Assembly: GCF_001894825.1 (NCBI RefSeq)
Contig: NZ_BCWY01000003.1
Coordinates: 208,684-272,683 of the forward strand
From: Rhodococcus jostii NBRC 16295
GTDB lineage: Bacteria > Actinomycetota > Actinomycetes > Mycobacteriales > Mycobacteriaceae
DNA: 64,000 nucleotides
Direction of reading: 5' to 3'
Both the position numbers and the translations under genes were made by a program. The notes below the pieces were generated by a model. The model made no database searches, had not been told where the DNA came from, and saw only the letters and a program-made list of their open reading frames with translations. Position 1 is the stretch's first letter; every line of letters starts with the position of its first letter. Positions 15,846-24,365 of the stretch are shown here, one piece after another.

Positions 15846-16826
15846 TCACAGTTCGAGTTCGACTTCCGCTCCGGCCGCCCGGGACACACACGGCATCATG
15901 GCGTCGCCGGCGGCCTTCTCTTCGTCGGTGAGGTAGAGGTCGCGGTGATCGATCCGGCCGCCGCGCACGGGCAGTCGGCACTCCCCGCAGACGCCTTGGC
16001 GGCACAGGTTCGGCACGTCGAAGCCGTTGTCGAGCAACGCTTCGAGCAGACTCTCGTCCGCGTCGACGGGCACGGTCGTGCCGGTGCGACCGAGGCGCAC
16101 CGTGAACGGTTTCCCGCCTGCGGCGACGCCGGAGGAGAACGGCTCCGAATGCACCCGCTGGATCGGCCAGCCCTGGCCGGTCGCGGCGCCGGCGACGGCG
16201 TCGATCATCGGCACGGGACCGCACGTGTAGAGGTGGGTGCCGATCGGTTGGCGACCGAGGGCCGGGGTCAGGTGCGCCCAGAACTCCTCCGGTGTCTCGA
16301 CCGTGGTCAGCCGGTCGCCGCACAACTCGGCGAGGTCGTCCCGGTGCGCGCCGAATCCCGCACGGAAGGAGTAGATCACCTCGAACGAGCGGCCCCACTG
16401 CACGGCGGCGCGCACGTGCGACAGGACCGGTGTGACGCCGATACCGCCGGCGACGAGAAGGTGGTGTCGAGCATCGGGGACCGGTGCGAATGCGCTGCGC
16501 GGGCGGGAGACCGTCGCGCGCTCACCCGCGGACAGGGTGTGTATCCACTGTGAGCCGCCGTGTCCGGCGCGGTCCAGTCGCACCGAGATCGAGTAGTGGC
16601 CGGGCTCGATCGCGGGCCCGGTCAGTGAATACGAGTTGCGGTGACCCGGCCGCCACGTCACCGCGACGTGGCTGCCGGGTGTGAAGGACGGAAGGGTTCC
16701 CCCGTCGGTCGGTGCGAGCACGATCTGGCGGATGTCCTCGCACAGCATCGTGGTGTCGGCGACGACGAGGGACAACTCCGTCGCGGTAGCGGTTGGCGCG
16801 TCCCCCATCACAGCTGGTTCGGTCAC
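15846..16826 (-). CDS. PDR/VanB-type flavin/[2Fe-2S] oxidoreductase
   Basis: A 326-aa reductase taken from GTG 16826, with GGAGG eight bases upstream; the frame is open to ATG 16850. Order of domains: FAD/FMN-binding barrel with HRNSYSLTGP, NAD-binding domain with LLVAGGIGVTPVLSH and YTCGPVPMIDAV, and a C-terminal plant-type ferredoxin domain with CRQGVCGECRLPV and a fourth Cys in MMPCVSRA. It would pass electrons from NAD(P)H to the DUF3445 heme enzyme. First gene of the three-gene operon. The 168-bp gap to the preceding ligase gene shows no gene. Confidence 0.88.
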   Translation of the reverse strand: MTEPAVMGDAPTATATELSLVVADTTMLCEDIRQIVLAPTDGGTLPSFTPGSHVAVTWRPGHRNSYSLTGPAIEPGHYSISVRLDRAGHGGSQWIHTLSAGERATVSRPRSAFAPVPDARHHLLVAGGIGVTPVLSHVRAAVQWGRSFEVIYSFRAGFGAHRDDLAELCGDRLTTVETPEEFWAHLTPALGRQPIGTHLYTCGPVPMIDAVAGAATGQGWPIQRVHSEPFSSGVAAGGKPFTVRLGRTGTTVPVDADESLLEALLDNGFDVPNLCRQGVCGECRLPVRGGRIDHRDLYLTDEEKAAGDAMMPCVSRAAGAEVELEL

Positions 16827-16994
16827 CCTCACGTCCTCCGATCTGCCCATGGCGAGCGCCCATCGCGGTATTGCGATGAAACTGAGAGTAATGTCAGTAG
16901 ACGCCAGTGAGGGTTACGCGTTCGTAAACACGTATGACGATCACGTGCCAGGGGCAGAAGTCGGGGGCGCGAAAAGGGAAGTGGTCGGGTGCGA

Positions 16995-18644
16995 TCAGCT
17001 GCTGGAGAGCTGTTCCGAAGCCGGATCTTCCGCGGGATGTGTGGAGGTCAGCACTCCGGACGCTATGTCCGCCTGCACGCGGAATTTCTGTATCTTCCCG
17101 GTGGGCGTCATGGGCAGTGCGTCGGTGAAGTACCACAACGACGGTGTCTTGTGAGCGGCGATCCGCTCGCGACACCAGGCTTTCAAATCGGTCGCGTCCG
17201 GCGGATCGGCGGGGTCCGCCGGACGGACGACGGCGCCGATCTGCTCGCCCCATCTGGCATCCGGCACCCCGACGACCGCCACCTCGGCCACGTCCGGGTG
17301 CTGGAACAGCAGTTCTTCGATCTCACGTGGGTAGATGTTGAGTCCGCCGCGGATGATCATGTCCTTCAGGCGTCCGGTGATGCGCAGAAAGCCTCGTTCG
17401 TCCATCGTTGCGAGATCACCCATGTACAGCCATCCGTCGGCGTCGACCGTCGCGGCCGTTTCGTCCGGCATGTCGGAGTAGCCGAGCATCGTCTGGTAAC
17501 CGCGACAGCATATTTCACCCTGCTCGCCGATCGGGAGAACCTCACCGGAGACGGGGTCGATGATCTTCACTTCCAGCTCCGGCAGGGGCTGTCCCACGGT
17601 CGTCGCCTGATCGGCGGGATCGTCGGTGACCCGGGTCTGGCTGATGACTCCGTGCATCTCGCTCTGCCCGAACAGGATTGTGAACTGGCAGTCGAGTTCC
17701 TCTATCACCCGCTCGACGAGCGTCTGGGGAACCGCGGCGGCACCGGACAGCACGGTGCGCAGACTCGACAGGTCGCGAGTGCTGCGATCCGGATGCTCGA
17801 GCAGTGTGATGAGCATCGTCGGAACCATCAATGAGTGCGTCCCGCGGTAGGTTTCGACCATTTCGAGTGTCAGTGCGGCGTCGAAGCCGGGCAGGACCAC
17901 GTAGGTTCCGTGCGCGGCGAACGTCCCGAGTTCGGTCACGGCACCGCCTCCGATGTGATACATCGGCATCGCGTTGACGCAGACCACACGGTCCACCATT
18001 CCTGCCCTCTCGAACACGAAGGTGGCTTCGTTGACGATGCCCTTGTGATGCAGCAGAGCACCTTTGGGAAACCCGGTGGTCCCGGACGTGTACTGAATCT
18101 GCACCGGGGCGGTGGGTGCGACGGCAGGGAACTCCGTTGCCGGGTCACCGGCCGCGGCGAACGCTCGCCATTCGCTGGTCGGGACGACCTTGCGGAGGGC
18201 GGGCAGCGACGGCCGCACCTCCTCGAGAACGGCCGTGAGGTCCGCGCCGCGATAGCTCTCCCGGTAGAAGAGCCCGACAGCGCGGGACTGGCGCAGGATG
18301 TACTCGAGTTCGTGGGCACGGTAGGCGGGATTCACGCCGACCACCACCATCCCGGCCATCGCGATCGCCTGCTGGAGGATCACCCACTCGGCACTGTTGG
18401 GTGCCCAGATCGCGATCCTGTCTCCGGGTGCGAAGTGGGCGAGCAACGCCCTCGCCGCACCCTCGACGTCGGCGAGGAGTCGACGGTACGTCCATTCTCG
18501 CCGATCGGCCGGATCGGGAGTTCCGTCGACGAGGGCGAGACGGTCGGGTTCCGCTGTCGCGGCCTCTCGCAGCAGGTCGCCGACGGTGATGTCGCGGACT
18601 CCTGAGCTCGGTGTCGCCGGCCAGAGAGACTTTTCGAGGGGCAT
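16995..18644 (-). CDS. AMP-forming acyl-CoA ligase of dehydratase cluster 1
   Basis: A 549-aa ANL-family ligase that activates a carboxylic acid to its CoA ester. The ATP loop is YTSGTTGFPKGA, followed by the A5 region LFGQSEMHG, the A7/A8 hinge GWLYMGDLATMDERGFLRITGRLKDMIIRGG and the catalytic Lys in PTGKIQKFR. It resembles FadD3/AliA-type ligases for cyclic or branched acids. It is the last gene of the minus-strand operon 23052-16995, so it probably makes the CoA ester on which the adjacent dehydratase/reductase acts. The true substrate is unknown. Confidence 0.85.
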   Translation of the reverse strand: MPLEKSLWPATPSSGVRDITVGDLLREAATAEPDRLALVDGTPDPADRREWTYRRLLADVEGAARALLAHFAPGDRIAIWAPNSAEWVILQQAIAMAGMVVVGVNPAYRAHELEYILRQSRAVGLFYRESYRGADLTAVLEEVRPSLPALRKVVPTSEWRAFAAAGDPATEFPAVAPTAPVQIQYTSGTTGFPKGALLHHKGIVNEATFVFERAGMVDRVVCVNAMPMYHIGGGAVTELGTFAAHGTYVVLPGFDAALTLEMVETYRGTHSLMVPTMLITLLEHPDRSTRDLSSLRTVLSGAAAVPQTLVERVIEELDCQFTILFGQSEMHGVISQTRVTDDPADQATTVGQPLPELEVKIIDPVSGEVLPIGEQGEICCRGYQTMLGYSDMPDETAATVDADGWLYMGDLATMDERGFLRITGRLKDMIIRGGLNIYPREIEELLFQHPDVAEVAVVGVPDARWGEQIGAVVRPADPADPPDATDLKAWCRERIAAHKTPSLWYFTDALPMTPTGKIQKFRVQADIASGVLTSTHPAEDPASEQLSSS

Positions 18645-18726
18645 GATGCAATCCTGCCTTCGGGCTGTGCGGTGTGCGGGGGAGTTGGAGAGCTTGTGTG
18701 CGGAAATGCGGGTGGTAACCGATTGC

Positions 18727-19527
18727 TCATCCCGCCGAGATGCCGCCGTTCGGACTGACCACTTGACCGGTGATCCGGCGGGCTTGCGGGCTGCACAGGA
18801 ACAACACGAGGTCGGCCACGTCGGCCGGTTCGGCGACCCCCAGCGACGCCAGCCCGGCGGCCTTCTCGAAGAGCTTCGCGCTGAACGGCTCGGCCATGAC
18901 GCGATCGTAGGCGCCCGTGTCCCGGATGAGCGACGGCGTCACGGCGTTGACGCGGATACCGTCGTGTTTGGCTTCCATCGCAAGGGTTTTGGAGAACATC
19001 ACGATGGCGGCCATCGCCGCGCCGAGGACGGTTTCTCCCGGGGTCGGATGCTTCGCCGCGTCGGAGGCGATGTTCACGATCACACCGCCGCGCTTCGTCC
19101 GCATGTGCGGCAGTACCGCGCGGCACATGTTGATCGGGCCGAGCGCCTGCTGCAGCAGGATGGACGGTACGGCCTCGGGTGGTGTGTTGTGGAAGAGCTG
19201 GGGCGAGTACACACTCGCGATGCTGTTGATCAGGATGTCGGCGGGGCCGAGCGAGGCGCTCAGTTCCTCGGTCACTCTCGCGGCTTCCGCCGGGTCGTTC
19301 ACATCGCCTGCGGCGAAGAAGGCCCAGACACCCGACGCGAGTGATCGGACCTCCGTCGCTGCCTTCTCTCCCCGTTCGGTGTTGCGGCCGACCAGACCGA
19401 TGCGCTGGGTGCCCGCCCGGACCAATTGACGGGCAACCTGCAGGCCGACTCCGTTCGTCCCACCCACGATGTAGACGGTCGCCTCGGACAGGTCTGGCAC
19501 CCAGACTTCGTGTGTGTCTGTACTCAT
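18727..19527 (-). CDS. Atypical SDR without the Tyr-Lys pair, cluster 1
   Basis: A 266-aa short-chain dehydrogenase-like protein; ATG 19527 overlaps the stop of the activator gene. The dinucleotide motif GGTNGVGLQVA, the NSIAS segment (in place of NNAG) and the C-terminal PNGGIS are SDR-like. At the active-site helix, where YxxxK is expected, the sequence is VLGAAMAAIVMF: Tyr is replaced by Leu and Lys by Met. The same loss is seen in the paralogue at 60375, so it is not a random mutation. It may be a reductase with another proton donor, such as dienoyl-CoA reductases have, or a non-catalytic partner. Confidence 0.8.
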   Translation of the reverse strand: MSTDTHEVWVPDLSEATVYIVGGTNGVGLQVARQLVRAGTQRIGLVGRNTERGEKAATEVRSLASGVWAFFAAGDVNDPAEAARVTEELSASLGPADILINSIASVYSPQLFHNTPPEAVPSILLQQALGPINMCRAVLPHMRTKRGGVIVNIASDAAKHPTPGETVLGAAMAAIVMFSKTLAMEAKHDGIRVNAVTPSLIRDTGAYDRVMAEPFSAKLFEKAAGLASLGVAEPADVADLVLFLCSPQARRITGQVVSPNGGISAG

Positions 19528-20483
19528 CGGATGTTCCTTTGCAGTTCGAGCGGCACCGGTTGACCGGTGCCGGGAGGGGACTGGCCGGGCGTGCCGTCGC
19601 AGTCCTGGCAATGGGGCGTACCGGCCGACTTGCTCGCCCGGAATTGTTCGTCCGTCGCGGCGTCGGACGACGTCGGGGAGGCCCTGCCGCCGGCGTAGTC
19701 GTCACGCGCCAGCAATCCGGCACCGTACGCGCCCGCGATCTGTGGTTGGTCGAGTACTTCCACCGGGTGTCCCAGCGCCCGCGACACGTGCAGACGCGCG
19801 GCCGGGTTCATTGCCACTCCGCCGGTCATCACCGTCGGCGTCGCCTTACCCACCTGCGCCACCAACCCGAGTGTGCGCGCCGCGACGGCTTTGTGCACCG
19901 ACGCGGCGATGTCGGCCTTGTCGCGGCCCTGCGCCAGTAGTGAGATCACCTCGGTTTCCGCGAACGTGGCACACATGCTGCTGATCTCGAGGTTCTCGGA
20001 GCCGGCGAGGGCAAGTTCGCCGACTGCGCTGACGTCGACTTCGAGCGCCCGCGCGAGTACGTCGAAGAAGCGGCCGGTCCCGCTGGCGCACCGGTCGTTC
20101 ATGGCGAACCGTTCCACGAGGCCGTCGTCGTCGACGATGATGGCCTTGCTGTCCTGCCCGCCGATGTCGATCACCAGCCGCACCCCCGGGTGCAGGGCTG
20201 CGGCGCCGCGGGCATGGCAGGTGATCTCGGTGAACGTGCGGTCCGTGCCGGGGACCAGCTTGCGCCCGTATCCGGTGCTGATGGTCCGCCGGATATCGGA
20301 CTGCGAGACACCCGCCGCGGCCAGCGCACCGTCCATCGCGCGCGCGACCGCCTCACGGCTCACCGCTCCCATCTGGATCACGCTCGACCCGATCAGGGCG
20401 CCGCTCTCGTCGACGACGGCGGCTTTCGCGGTGGTCGATCCGAGGTCGACACCCATGACGCACCAACCGCCGGCAGTCGTCAT
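19524..20483 (-). CDS. ATP-dependent activator of 2-hydroxyacyl-CoA dehydratase/benzoyl-CoA reductase, cluster 1
   Basis: A 319-aa ASKHA-fold ATPase (BcrA/BadF/HgdC family) that injects a low-potential electron into its partner enzyme using ATP. Motifs: phosphate loop GVDLGSTTAK (11-20), IDIGGQDSK, Cys132 in CASGTGRF and Cys171 in CATFAETEV; the last two, from two monomers, hold the bridging [4Fe-4S] cluster. ATG 20483 is preferred (GGAG upstream); ATG 20510 is possible. About 50 residues extend past the usual end, with a CQDC motif at 292-295, also found in the second copy. A single activator gene suggests a homodimer, as in dehydratases, rather than the BcrA/BcrD pair. Confidence 0.88.
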   Translation of the reverse strand: MTTAGGWCVMGVDLGSTTAKAAVVDESGALIGSSVIQMGAVSREAVARAMDGALAAAGVSQSDIRRTISTGYGRKLVPGTDRTFTEITCHARGAAALHPGVRLVIDIGGQDSKAIIVDDDGLVERFAMNDRCASGTGRFFDVLARALEVDVSAVGELALAGSENLEISSMCATFAETEVISLLAQGRDKADIAASVHKAVAARTLGLVAQVGKATPTVMTGGVAMNPAARLHVSRALGHPVEVLDQPQIAGAYGAGLLARDDYAGGRASPTSSDAATDEQFRASKSAGTPHCQDCDGTPGQSPPGTGQPVPLELQRNIR

Positions 20484-20510
20484 TCTCGTTTCTCCGGACA
20501 CCTCACCCAT

Positions 20511-21851
20511 TCAGATCACGGACTTCATCCGTTGCACGTCGATGGCCTCGAGCATGGCCTCCAGGCGGCTGTCGAACAGTTCGTCGTTGTAGAACGACGC
20601 GTCGGCGACGTCGCCCTCGAAGAAGAACGACTTGACTCCGCGCTGCTCCTCGGCCGTGCGCGCCAGCATCGTCTGTGGATTGGTCATCGCCCGGCAGGTT
20701 CGGGTGGAGTGGAACGCAATCCCGTCGATCGCGTACTCGTCCAGGCGTCGGAGCAACAGTTCCTGCAGGTTCTTCAACCCGTGGTTCAGGGGGCAGAGGA
20801 GGTAGTGCTGCGCCATGCCCCGGAGGGGGTTGTCCACATCGATGAGCTGAGGCTCCTGCCAGAAGGACTCGTGGGTGTAGCGGCCGGCGACGACGGCAAC
20901 GTCGTACTCGGCGAACTTCCGGGTGAGGAAGCCGAGCTTGTTCCAATTCATGATGCCGTCGAAATACACGCGGTAGCGCTCGTCCGGCAATGCACTGACC
21001 CCGTCGGCAACCCGCTGTTCGAGCTCGGTCTTCACACCGGCGAAGTAGTCGACGAGGGCCTGATTGCCGGGCAGGAAGTTGATCGGTGCGATGCTCGCGA
21101 CCCAGTCCCAGTACGTCGCCGGGGTCGGTGCCTGTCTGCAGAGTGCCATTCCCTCGAGACGTAACTCGGAGGCGCGTTTGATGTAGGACATGCTCTCGCT
21201 GAGCGCATCCCAGTCGAACGGTCGTCCGGTCTGATACTCGAGGAAGGCGATCAGCTCGCGCAACTGACCCTCGACGTACTTGCCGACCTCGTTCCACTCC
21301 TCGCCCCGCATGTAGCCGGCGTCGGGTTTGTTGCCCCACAGCATGGGAATCGAGACGTTGAACAGGGGGAGCTTGCGGTCGAAGACTCGGTACGTCATGG
21401 CATCCCACTGCTGGCCGGTGCTGCATCCGGCGTAGCCGTTGACGAAGAAGTCCGGGGCCGGCAGCTTGCTTGCCAGTTCCTGCTGGTCGACCATGCCGAC
21501 CACGCCGGTCTCTCGTTCGGCTGCCGATTGGTGTGTCAGCACGGCGCAACCGAGATGTGTTCGCGCATAGGAACACAGCTCACCGATGTAGCCGTACTCG
21601 GCGCCGGCTGCCTGCGCGGGTCCTTCGAGGTGCTGGGCGGCCAGACGGGCGGCGAACGCCTCGCCGTGACACCACTCCAGGCCCGCGGCCTGGAACAACG
21701 GGTTCAGCGCGGCGCCGTTGTACCAGACGACGTGCTTCCCACGTTCCCTGGCGGTGAAGATGTTCTCCCAGTAGTCGGCCACCATCTTGCCGCCGACCCG
21801 CGTGCTCGACAGCCGGCGGGCCTTTTCCTTGCTGGTCTGTTCGATCGACAT
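20511..21851 (-). CDS. 2-hydroxyacyl-CoA dehydratase / benzoyl-CoA reductase catalytic subunit (BcrB-like), cluster 1
   Basis: A 446-aa subunit of the radical dehydratase/reductase family, close in length to BcrB (~435 aa). Cysteines 61 (EWCHGE), 93 (GELCSYA), 102 (HLGCAV) and 143 (GYAGCSTGQQWD) are all kept in the paralogue at 56067 and include the candidates for the active-site [4Fe-4S] cluster. The C-terminal TRTCRAMTNPQ...FFEGDVADASFYN block is also typical. It partners the 390-aa subunit 29 bp upstream and the activator adjoining its stop. Known members dehydrate 2-hydroxyacyl-CoAs or reduce aryl-CoAs and are oxygen sensitive. The substrate here is unknown. Confidence 0.87.
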   Translation of the reverse strand: MSIEQTSKEKARRLSSTRVGGKMVADYWENIFTARERGKHVVWYNGAALNPLFQAAGLEWCHGEAFAARLAAQHLEGPAQAAGAEYGYIGELCSYARTHLGCAVLTHQSAAERETGVVGMVDQQELASKLPAPDFFVNGYAGCSTGQQWDAMTYRVFDRKLPLFNVSIPMLWGNKPDAGYMRGEEWNEVGKYVEGQLRELIAFLEYQTGRPFDWDALSESMSYIKRASELRLEGMALCRQAPTPATYWDWVASIAPINFLPGNQALVDYFAGVKTELEQRVADGVSALPDERYRVYFDGIMNWNKLGFLTRKFAEYDVAVVAGRYTHESFWQEPQLIDVDNPLRGMAQHYLLCPLNHGLKNLQELLLRRLDEYAIDGIAFHSTRTCRAMTNPQTMLARTAEEQRGVKSFFFEGDVADASFYNDELFDSRLEAMLEAIDVQRMKSVI

Positions 21852-21879
21852 GGCTAACTCCTCTGAGGGTGCGTCGAAT

Positions 21880-23052
21880 TCAGGACGGAACGGGTGCGGG
21901 CAGACGGCGAATGCGCTCCACGAAGGTCTCGATCTTCGTGCGGAGCGTCTCGACGGGGTTGCCTTCGTGCTCGGTCTCGAGGAGCAGCAGAGGTATCCCG
22001 CGCGCGTCGAGCGCCTTGCGTAGTTCCGGGTAGTAGAGCATGTGGGGCTCGCAGAACTTCGCCATCAGGACGACGACACCGTTGGAGCGGCTCTCCTCGA
22101 GCGAGTCGATCAGGTAGGTGTCCCAGTCGACCCCGACGGTGACCCGTGTCGGGCACGGGGCGTTGTCGTTGCGGTCCAGGTACCACTCCGACAGTGCCGC
22201 CAGCGGGTCGCCGTTCTCGGGGACGTCGGTCGAGATGTACCGGAAGCCGGTGTACAGGTCGTCGTCGACGACGAGCACTCCGGATTCCTCGATCACATCG
22301 AGGACCTCCGGGCGCGGGGCGTGGCAGAAGTGACCGGAGAGGTGCAGTCGCACCAGATCGTCGGGCGCGTCGGCAGTCGGATCGAGCCGATCGAGAACAC
22401 GGACGAGGGCGGCGTTGTGCTCTTCGATGTCCATCACCATGCTCGACTTCACCAGTGCCTGCATGTCGCTCGCGGTGATGCGCGCACGGCCGGTGCGACG
22501 CAGGTCGTAGAGCTCCCGAAGCAGACGCCGATTCGTGTTGAACAGCCGAATGCTCTCGGCGAGAGACTCATCCGTGATCGTCGAACCGACGACCTGTTCG
22601 ATCTCGCTCCTCAGTTCGTGGATGCGGCCCGCCACCCGCGGCTTGGTCCACGGATCGTCCATCGCGCTGGTGAATTGCGCGAAGTGCACGGGTTTCTCGG
22701 GTCGTGCCCAGCGGATCACGTCGACCGCGCCGAGGAGTTGCACGCAGTGATCGGCGGCGACGAAGCCGTCGAAGACGTCGAGCTCACCGACTGCGGCCTG
22801 GTCGGCGACACTTCGGGTGTAGCCGCAGTAGAACTCGGCAAGCAGATTGCGTCCCTCCGTGATCGGGGTGCGGCTCTCCTGGACGATCACCGGCAACGCG
22901 CCGGCCGCGTGCACGATCTCGGACGGAAAGTTCATCGGAAAAGATCCGATCACGTGCTTCCCGTTCTTCTTTTTCCACGTTTGCGCATAGGTGACCGGGT
23001 CATCGGCGGTCGCTCGCAGCGACGACATGACGGTCGGATCCAGTTCGTTCAC
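21880..23052 (-). CDS. 2-hydroxyacyl-CoA dehydratase / benzoyl-CoA reductase catalytic subunit (BcrC-like), cluster 1
   Basis: A 390-aa subunit, close in length to BcrC (~385 aa), from GTG 23052 with GAGAGG upstream. Conserved features are GSFPMNFPSEIVHAAGALP, Cys76 in FYCGYTR, Cys103 in ADHCVQLLGAVD, a SGHFCHAPRPE Cys, and the family hallmark AKFCEPHMLYYPELRKAL before LLLETEHEG. It is first of the five-gene operon 23052-16995 and is transcribed divergently from the racemase gene, with 159 bp between starts. Confidence 0.87.
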   Translation of the reverse strand: MNELDPTVMSSLRATADDPVTYAQTWKKKNGKHVIGSFPMNFPSEIVHAAGALPVIVQESRTPITEGRNLLAEFYCGYTRSVADQAAVGELDVFDGFVAADHCVQLLGAVDVIRWARPEKPVHFAQFTSAMDDPWTKPRVAGRIHELRSEIEQVVGSTITDESLAESIRLFNTNRRLLRELYDLRRTGRARITASDMQALVKSSMVMDIEEHNAALVRVLDRLDPTADAPDDLVRLHLSGHFCHAPRPEVLDVIEESGVLVVDDDLYTGFRYISTDVPENGDPLAALSEWYLDRNDNAPCPTRVTVGVDWDTYLIDSLEESRSNGVVVLMAKFCEPHMLYYPELRKALDARGIPLLLLETEHEGNPVETLRTKIETFVERIRRLPAPVPS

Positions 23053-23211
23053 ATCCAGCCTCTCGACTTCGTGGACTGATACACCGTGACGACTGACGAA
23101 CTGCGCCGCGGCGACCTGATTGGAAATGTTACTTTATTTGATAGTGAGTATCCATACTTGTCAAACATTCGCTGTGGGAAACCCCGCGGCGCCGGCATTC
23201 GGAGGGTCCCG
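23053..23211. promoter_or_regulatory. Divergent promoter region with AT-rich inverted repeat
   Basis: The stretch 23121-23165 is strikingly AT-rich for this DNA. It contains the inverted repeat AGTAT-CC-ATACT (23147-23158). It separates the dehydratase operon from the racemase/PaaX genes and is the obvious place for the PaaX-type regulator to bind. A strong ribosome site GGAGGG (23201-23206) serves the racemase. Confidence 0.5.
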
Positions 23212-24318
23212 ATGAAACGTGTGCTCGATGGACTGCGGGTGGTCGAACTCGCCGGGATCGGCCCGTCACCCCACGCCGCGATGCTTCTCGCGGACCTCGG
23301 CGCCGACGTCGTGCGAGTCGAACGTCCCGGAGGTGTGGCGCAGCTGCTGCCCGTGGACAAGGATGCGGGACTGCGGAATCGGCGCTCGGTGAACGCGGAC
23401 CTCAAGGTTCCCGCCGACCTCGCGAAGGTGCTGACACTCGTGGACAGGGCTGATGTCCTCATCGAGGGCTATCGACCGGGCGCGGCGGAGCGACTGGGCA
23501 TAGGTCCCGACGTCTGCCGTCAGCGCAACCCTCGGCTCGTGTACGCCAGGATCACCGGGTGGGGTCAGGACGGCCCGCTCGCCCCCTACGCCGGCCACGA
23601 CATCAACTACCTCGCGCTCAGCGGCGCCCTGAACGCCATCGGCCGGGAGGGTGAACGGCCGCTCGCACCGCTCAATCTGGTCGCGGACCTGGGTGGCGGT
23701 TCGATGCTCGCGGTCATGGGCATCCTCGGCGCCCTGTACGCACGGGCGCAGAGCGGGGTCGGAGAGGTGGTCGACGTCGCGATGGTCGACGGGGTGAGTG
23801 CGCTCATGACGATGTTCTGGACCCTCACCGAGAACGGGCTCTGGTCCGATCGGCGGGGGACCAACGTCATCGACGGCGCAGCGCCCTTCTACGACACGTA
23901 CGAGTGCGCCGACGGTCGGTACATCGCGGTGGGCGCGGTCGAGCCGGTGTTCTACGCCCAGCTGCTGGAGGGGCTCGGACTCGACCCCGAGGGTCTGCCG
24001 GACCAGTACGACGAGTCGGCATGGCCGATGCTCCGGAAGACCTTCGCCGACGTATTCGCCACGCGGAGCCGGGACTCGTGGGTGCAGGCGTTCGCGCAGC
24101 TCGATGCCTGTGTGACACCGGTGCTGGCCCTCGCCGAGGTGCAGGATCACCCGCACATCTCCGCGCGCAACACCATCGTGAGCGCATTCAGGCAGCGTCA
24201 GCCGGCCGCAGCGCCGCGTTTCGCGAGCACCGCCGCCGCAACATACGCGCCGCCCCGGACGCCCGGCTCCGACACCGAGGCCGTCTTCCGGGACTGGGCT
24301 GTCGATGACGATCACTGA
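23212..24318 (+). CDS. Alpha-methylacyl-CoA racemase-type family III CoA-transferase
   Basis: A 368-aa CaiB/BaiF-superfamily protein; ATG 23212 follows GGAGGG, although the frame is open to 23086. The N-terminal LDGLRVVELAGIGPSPHAAMLLADLGADVVRVERPGG and the pair GHDINYLA (catalytic His) and ADLGGGSM (catalytic Asp) match alpha-methylacyl-CoA racemases more than CoA-transferases. It would epimerise 2-methyl-branched acyl-CoAs so that an S-specific acyl-CoA dehydrogenase can act. A CoA-transfer role cannot be excluded. A paralogue is at 50580. Confidence 0.83.
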   Translation: MKRVLDGLRVVELAGIGPSPHAAMLLADLGADVVRVERPGGVAQLLPVDKDAGLRNRRSVNADLKVPADLAKVLTLVDRADVLIEGYRPGAAERLGIGPDVCRQRNPRLVYARITGWGQDGPLAPYAGHDINYLALSGALNAIGREGERPLAPLNLVADLGGGSMLAVMGILGALYARAQSGVGEVVDVAMVDGVSALMTMFWTLTENGLWSDRRGTNVIDGAAPFYDTYECADGRYIAVGAVEPVFYAQLLEGLGLDPEGLPDQYDESAWPMLRKTFADVFATRSRDSWVQAFAQLDACVTPVLALAEVQDHPHISARNTIVSAFRQRQPAAAPRFASTAAATYAPPRTPGSDTEAVFRDWAVDDDH

Positions 24319-24365
24319 CCGGCACGGCGGGGTGTTGTGGCACCGGGCAGTCCCGATGCGCGACG

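Noticed and set aside
19524..23052. Nitrogenase-like or radical-SAM enzyme
   Set aside because: No CxxxCxxC radical-SAM motif and no NifH P-loop; the ASKHA ATPase plus two subunits with the KFCEPH motif identify the dehydratase/benzoyl-CoA reductase family.
23086..23211. Extended N-terminus of the racemase at 23212
   Set aside because: The extra residues would be encoded by the AT-rich promoter region, and GGAGGG with ATG 23212 gives the normal family start.
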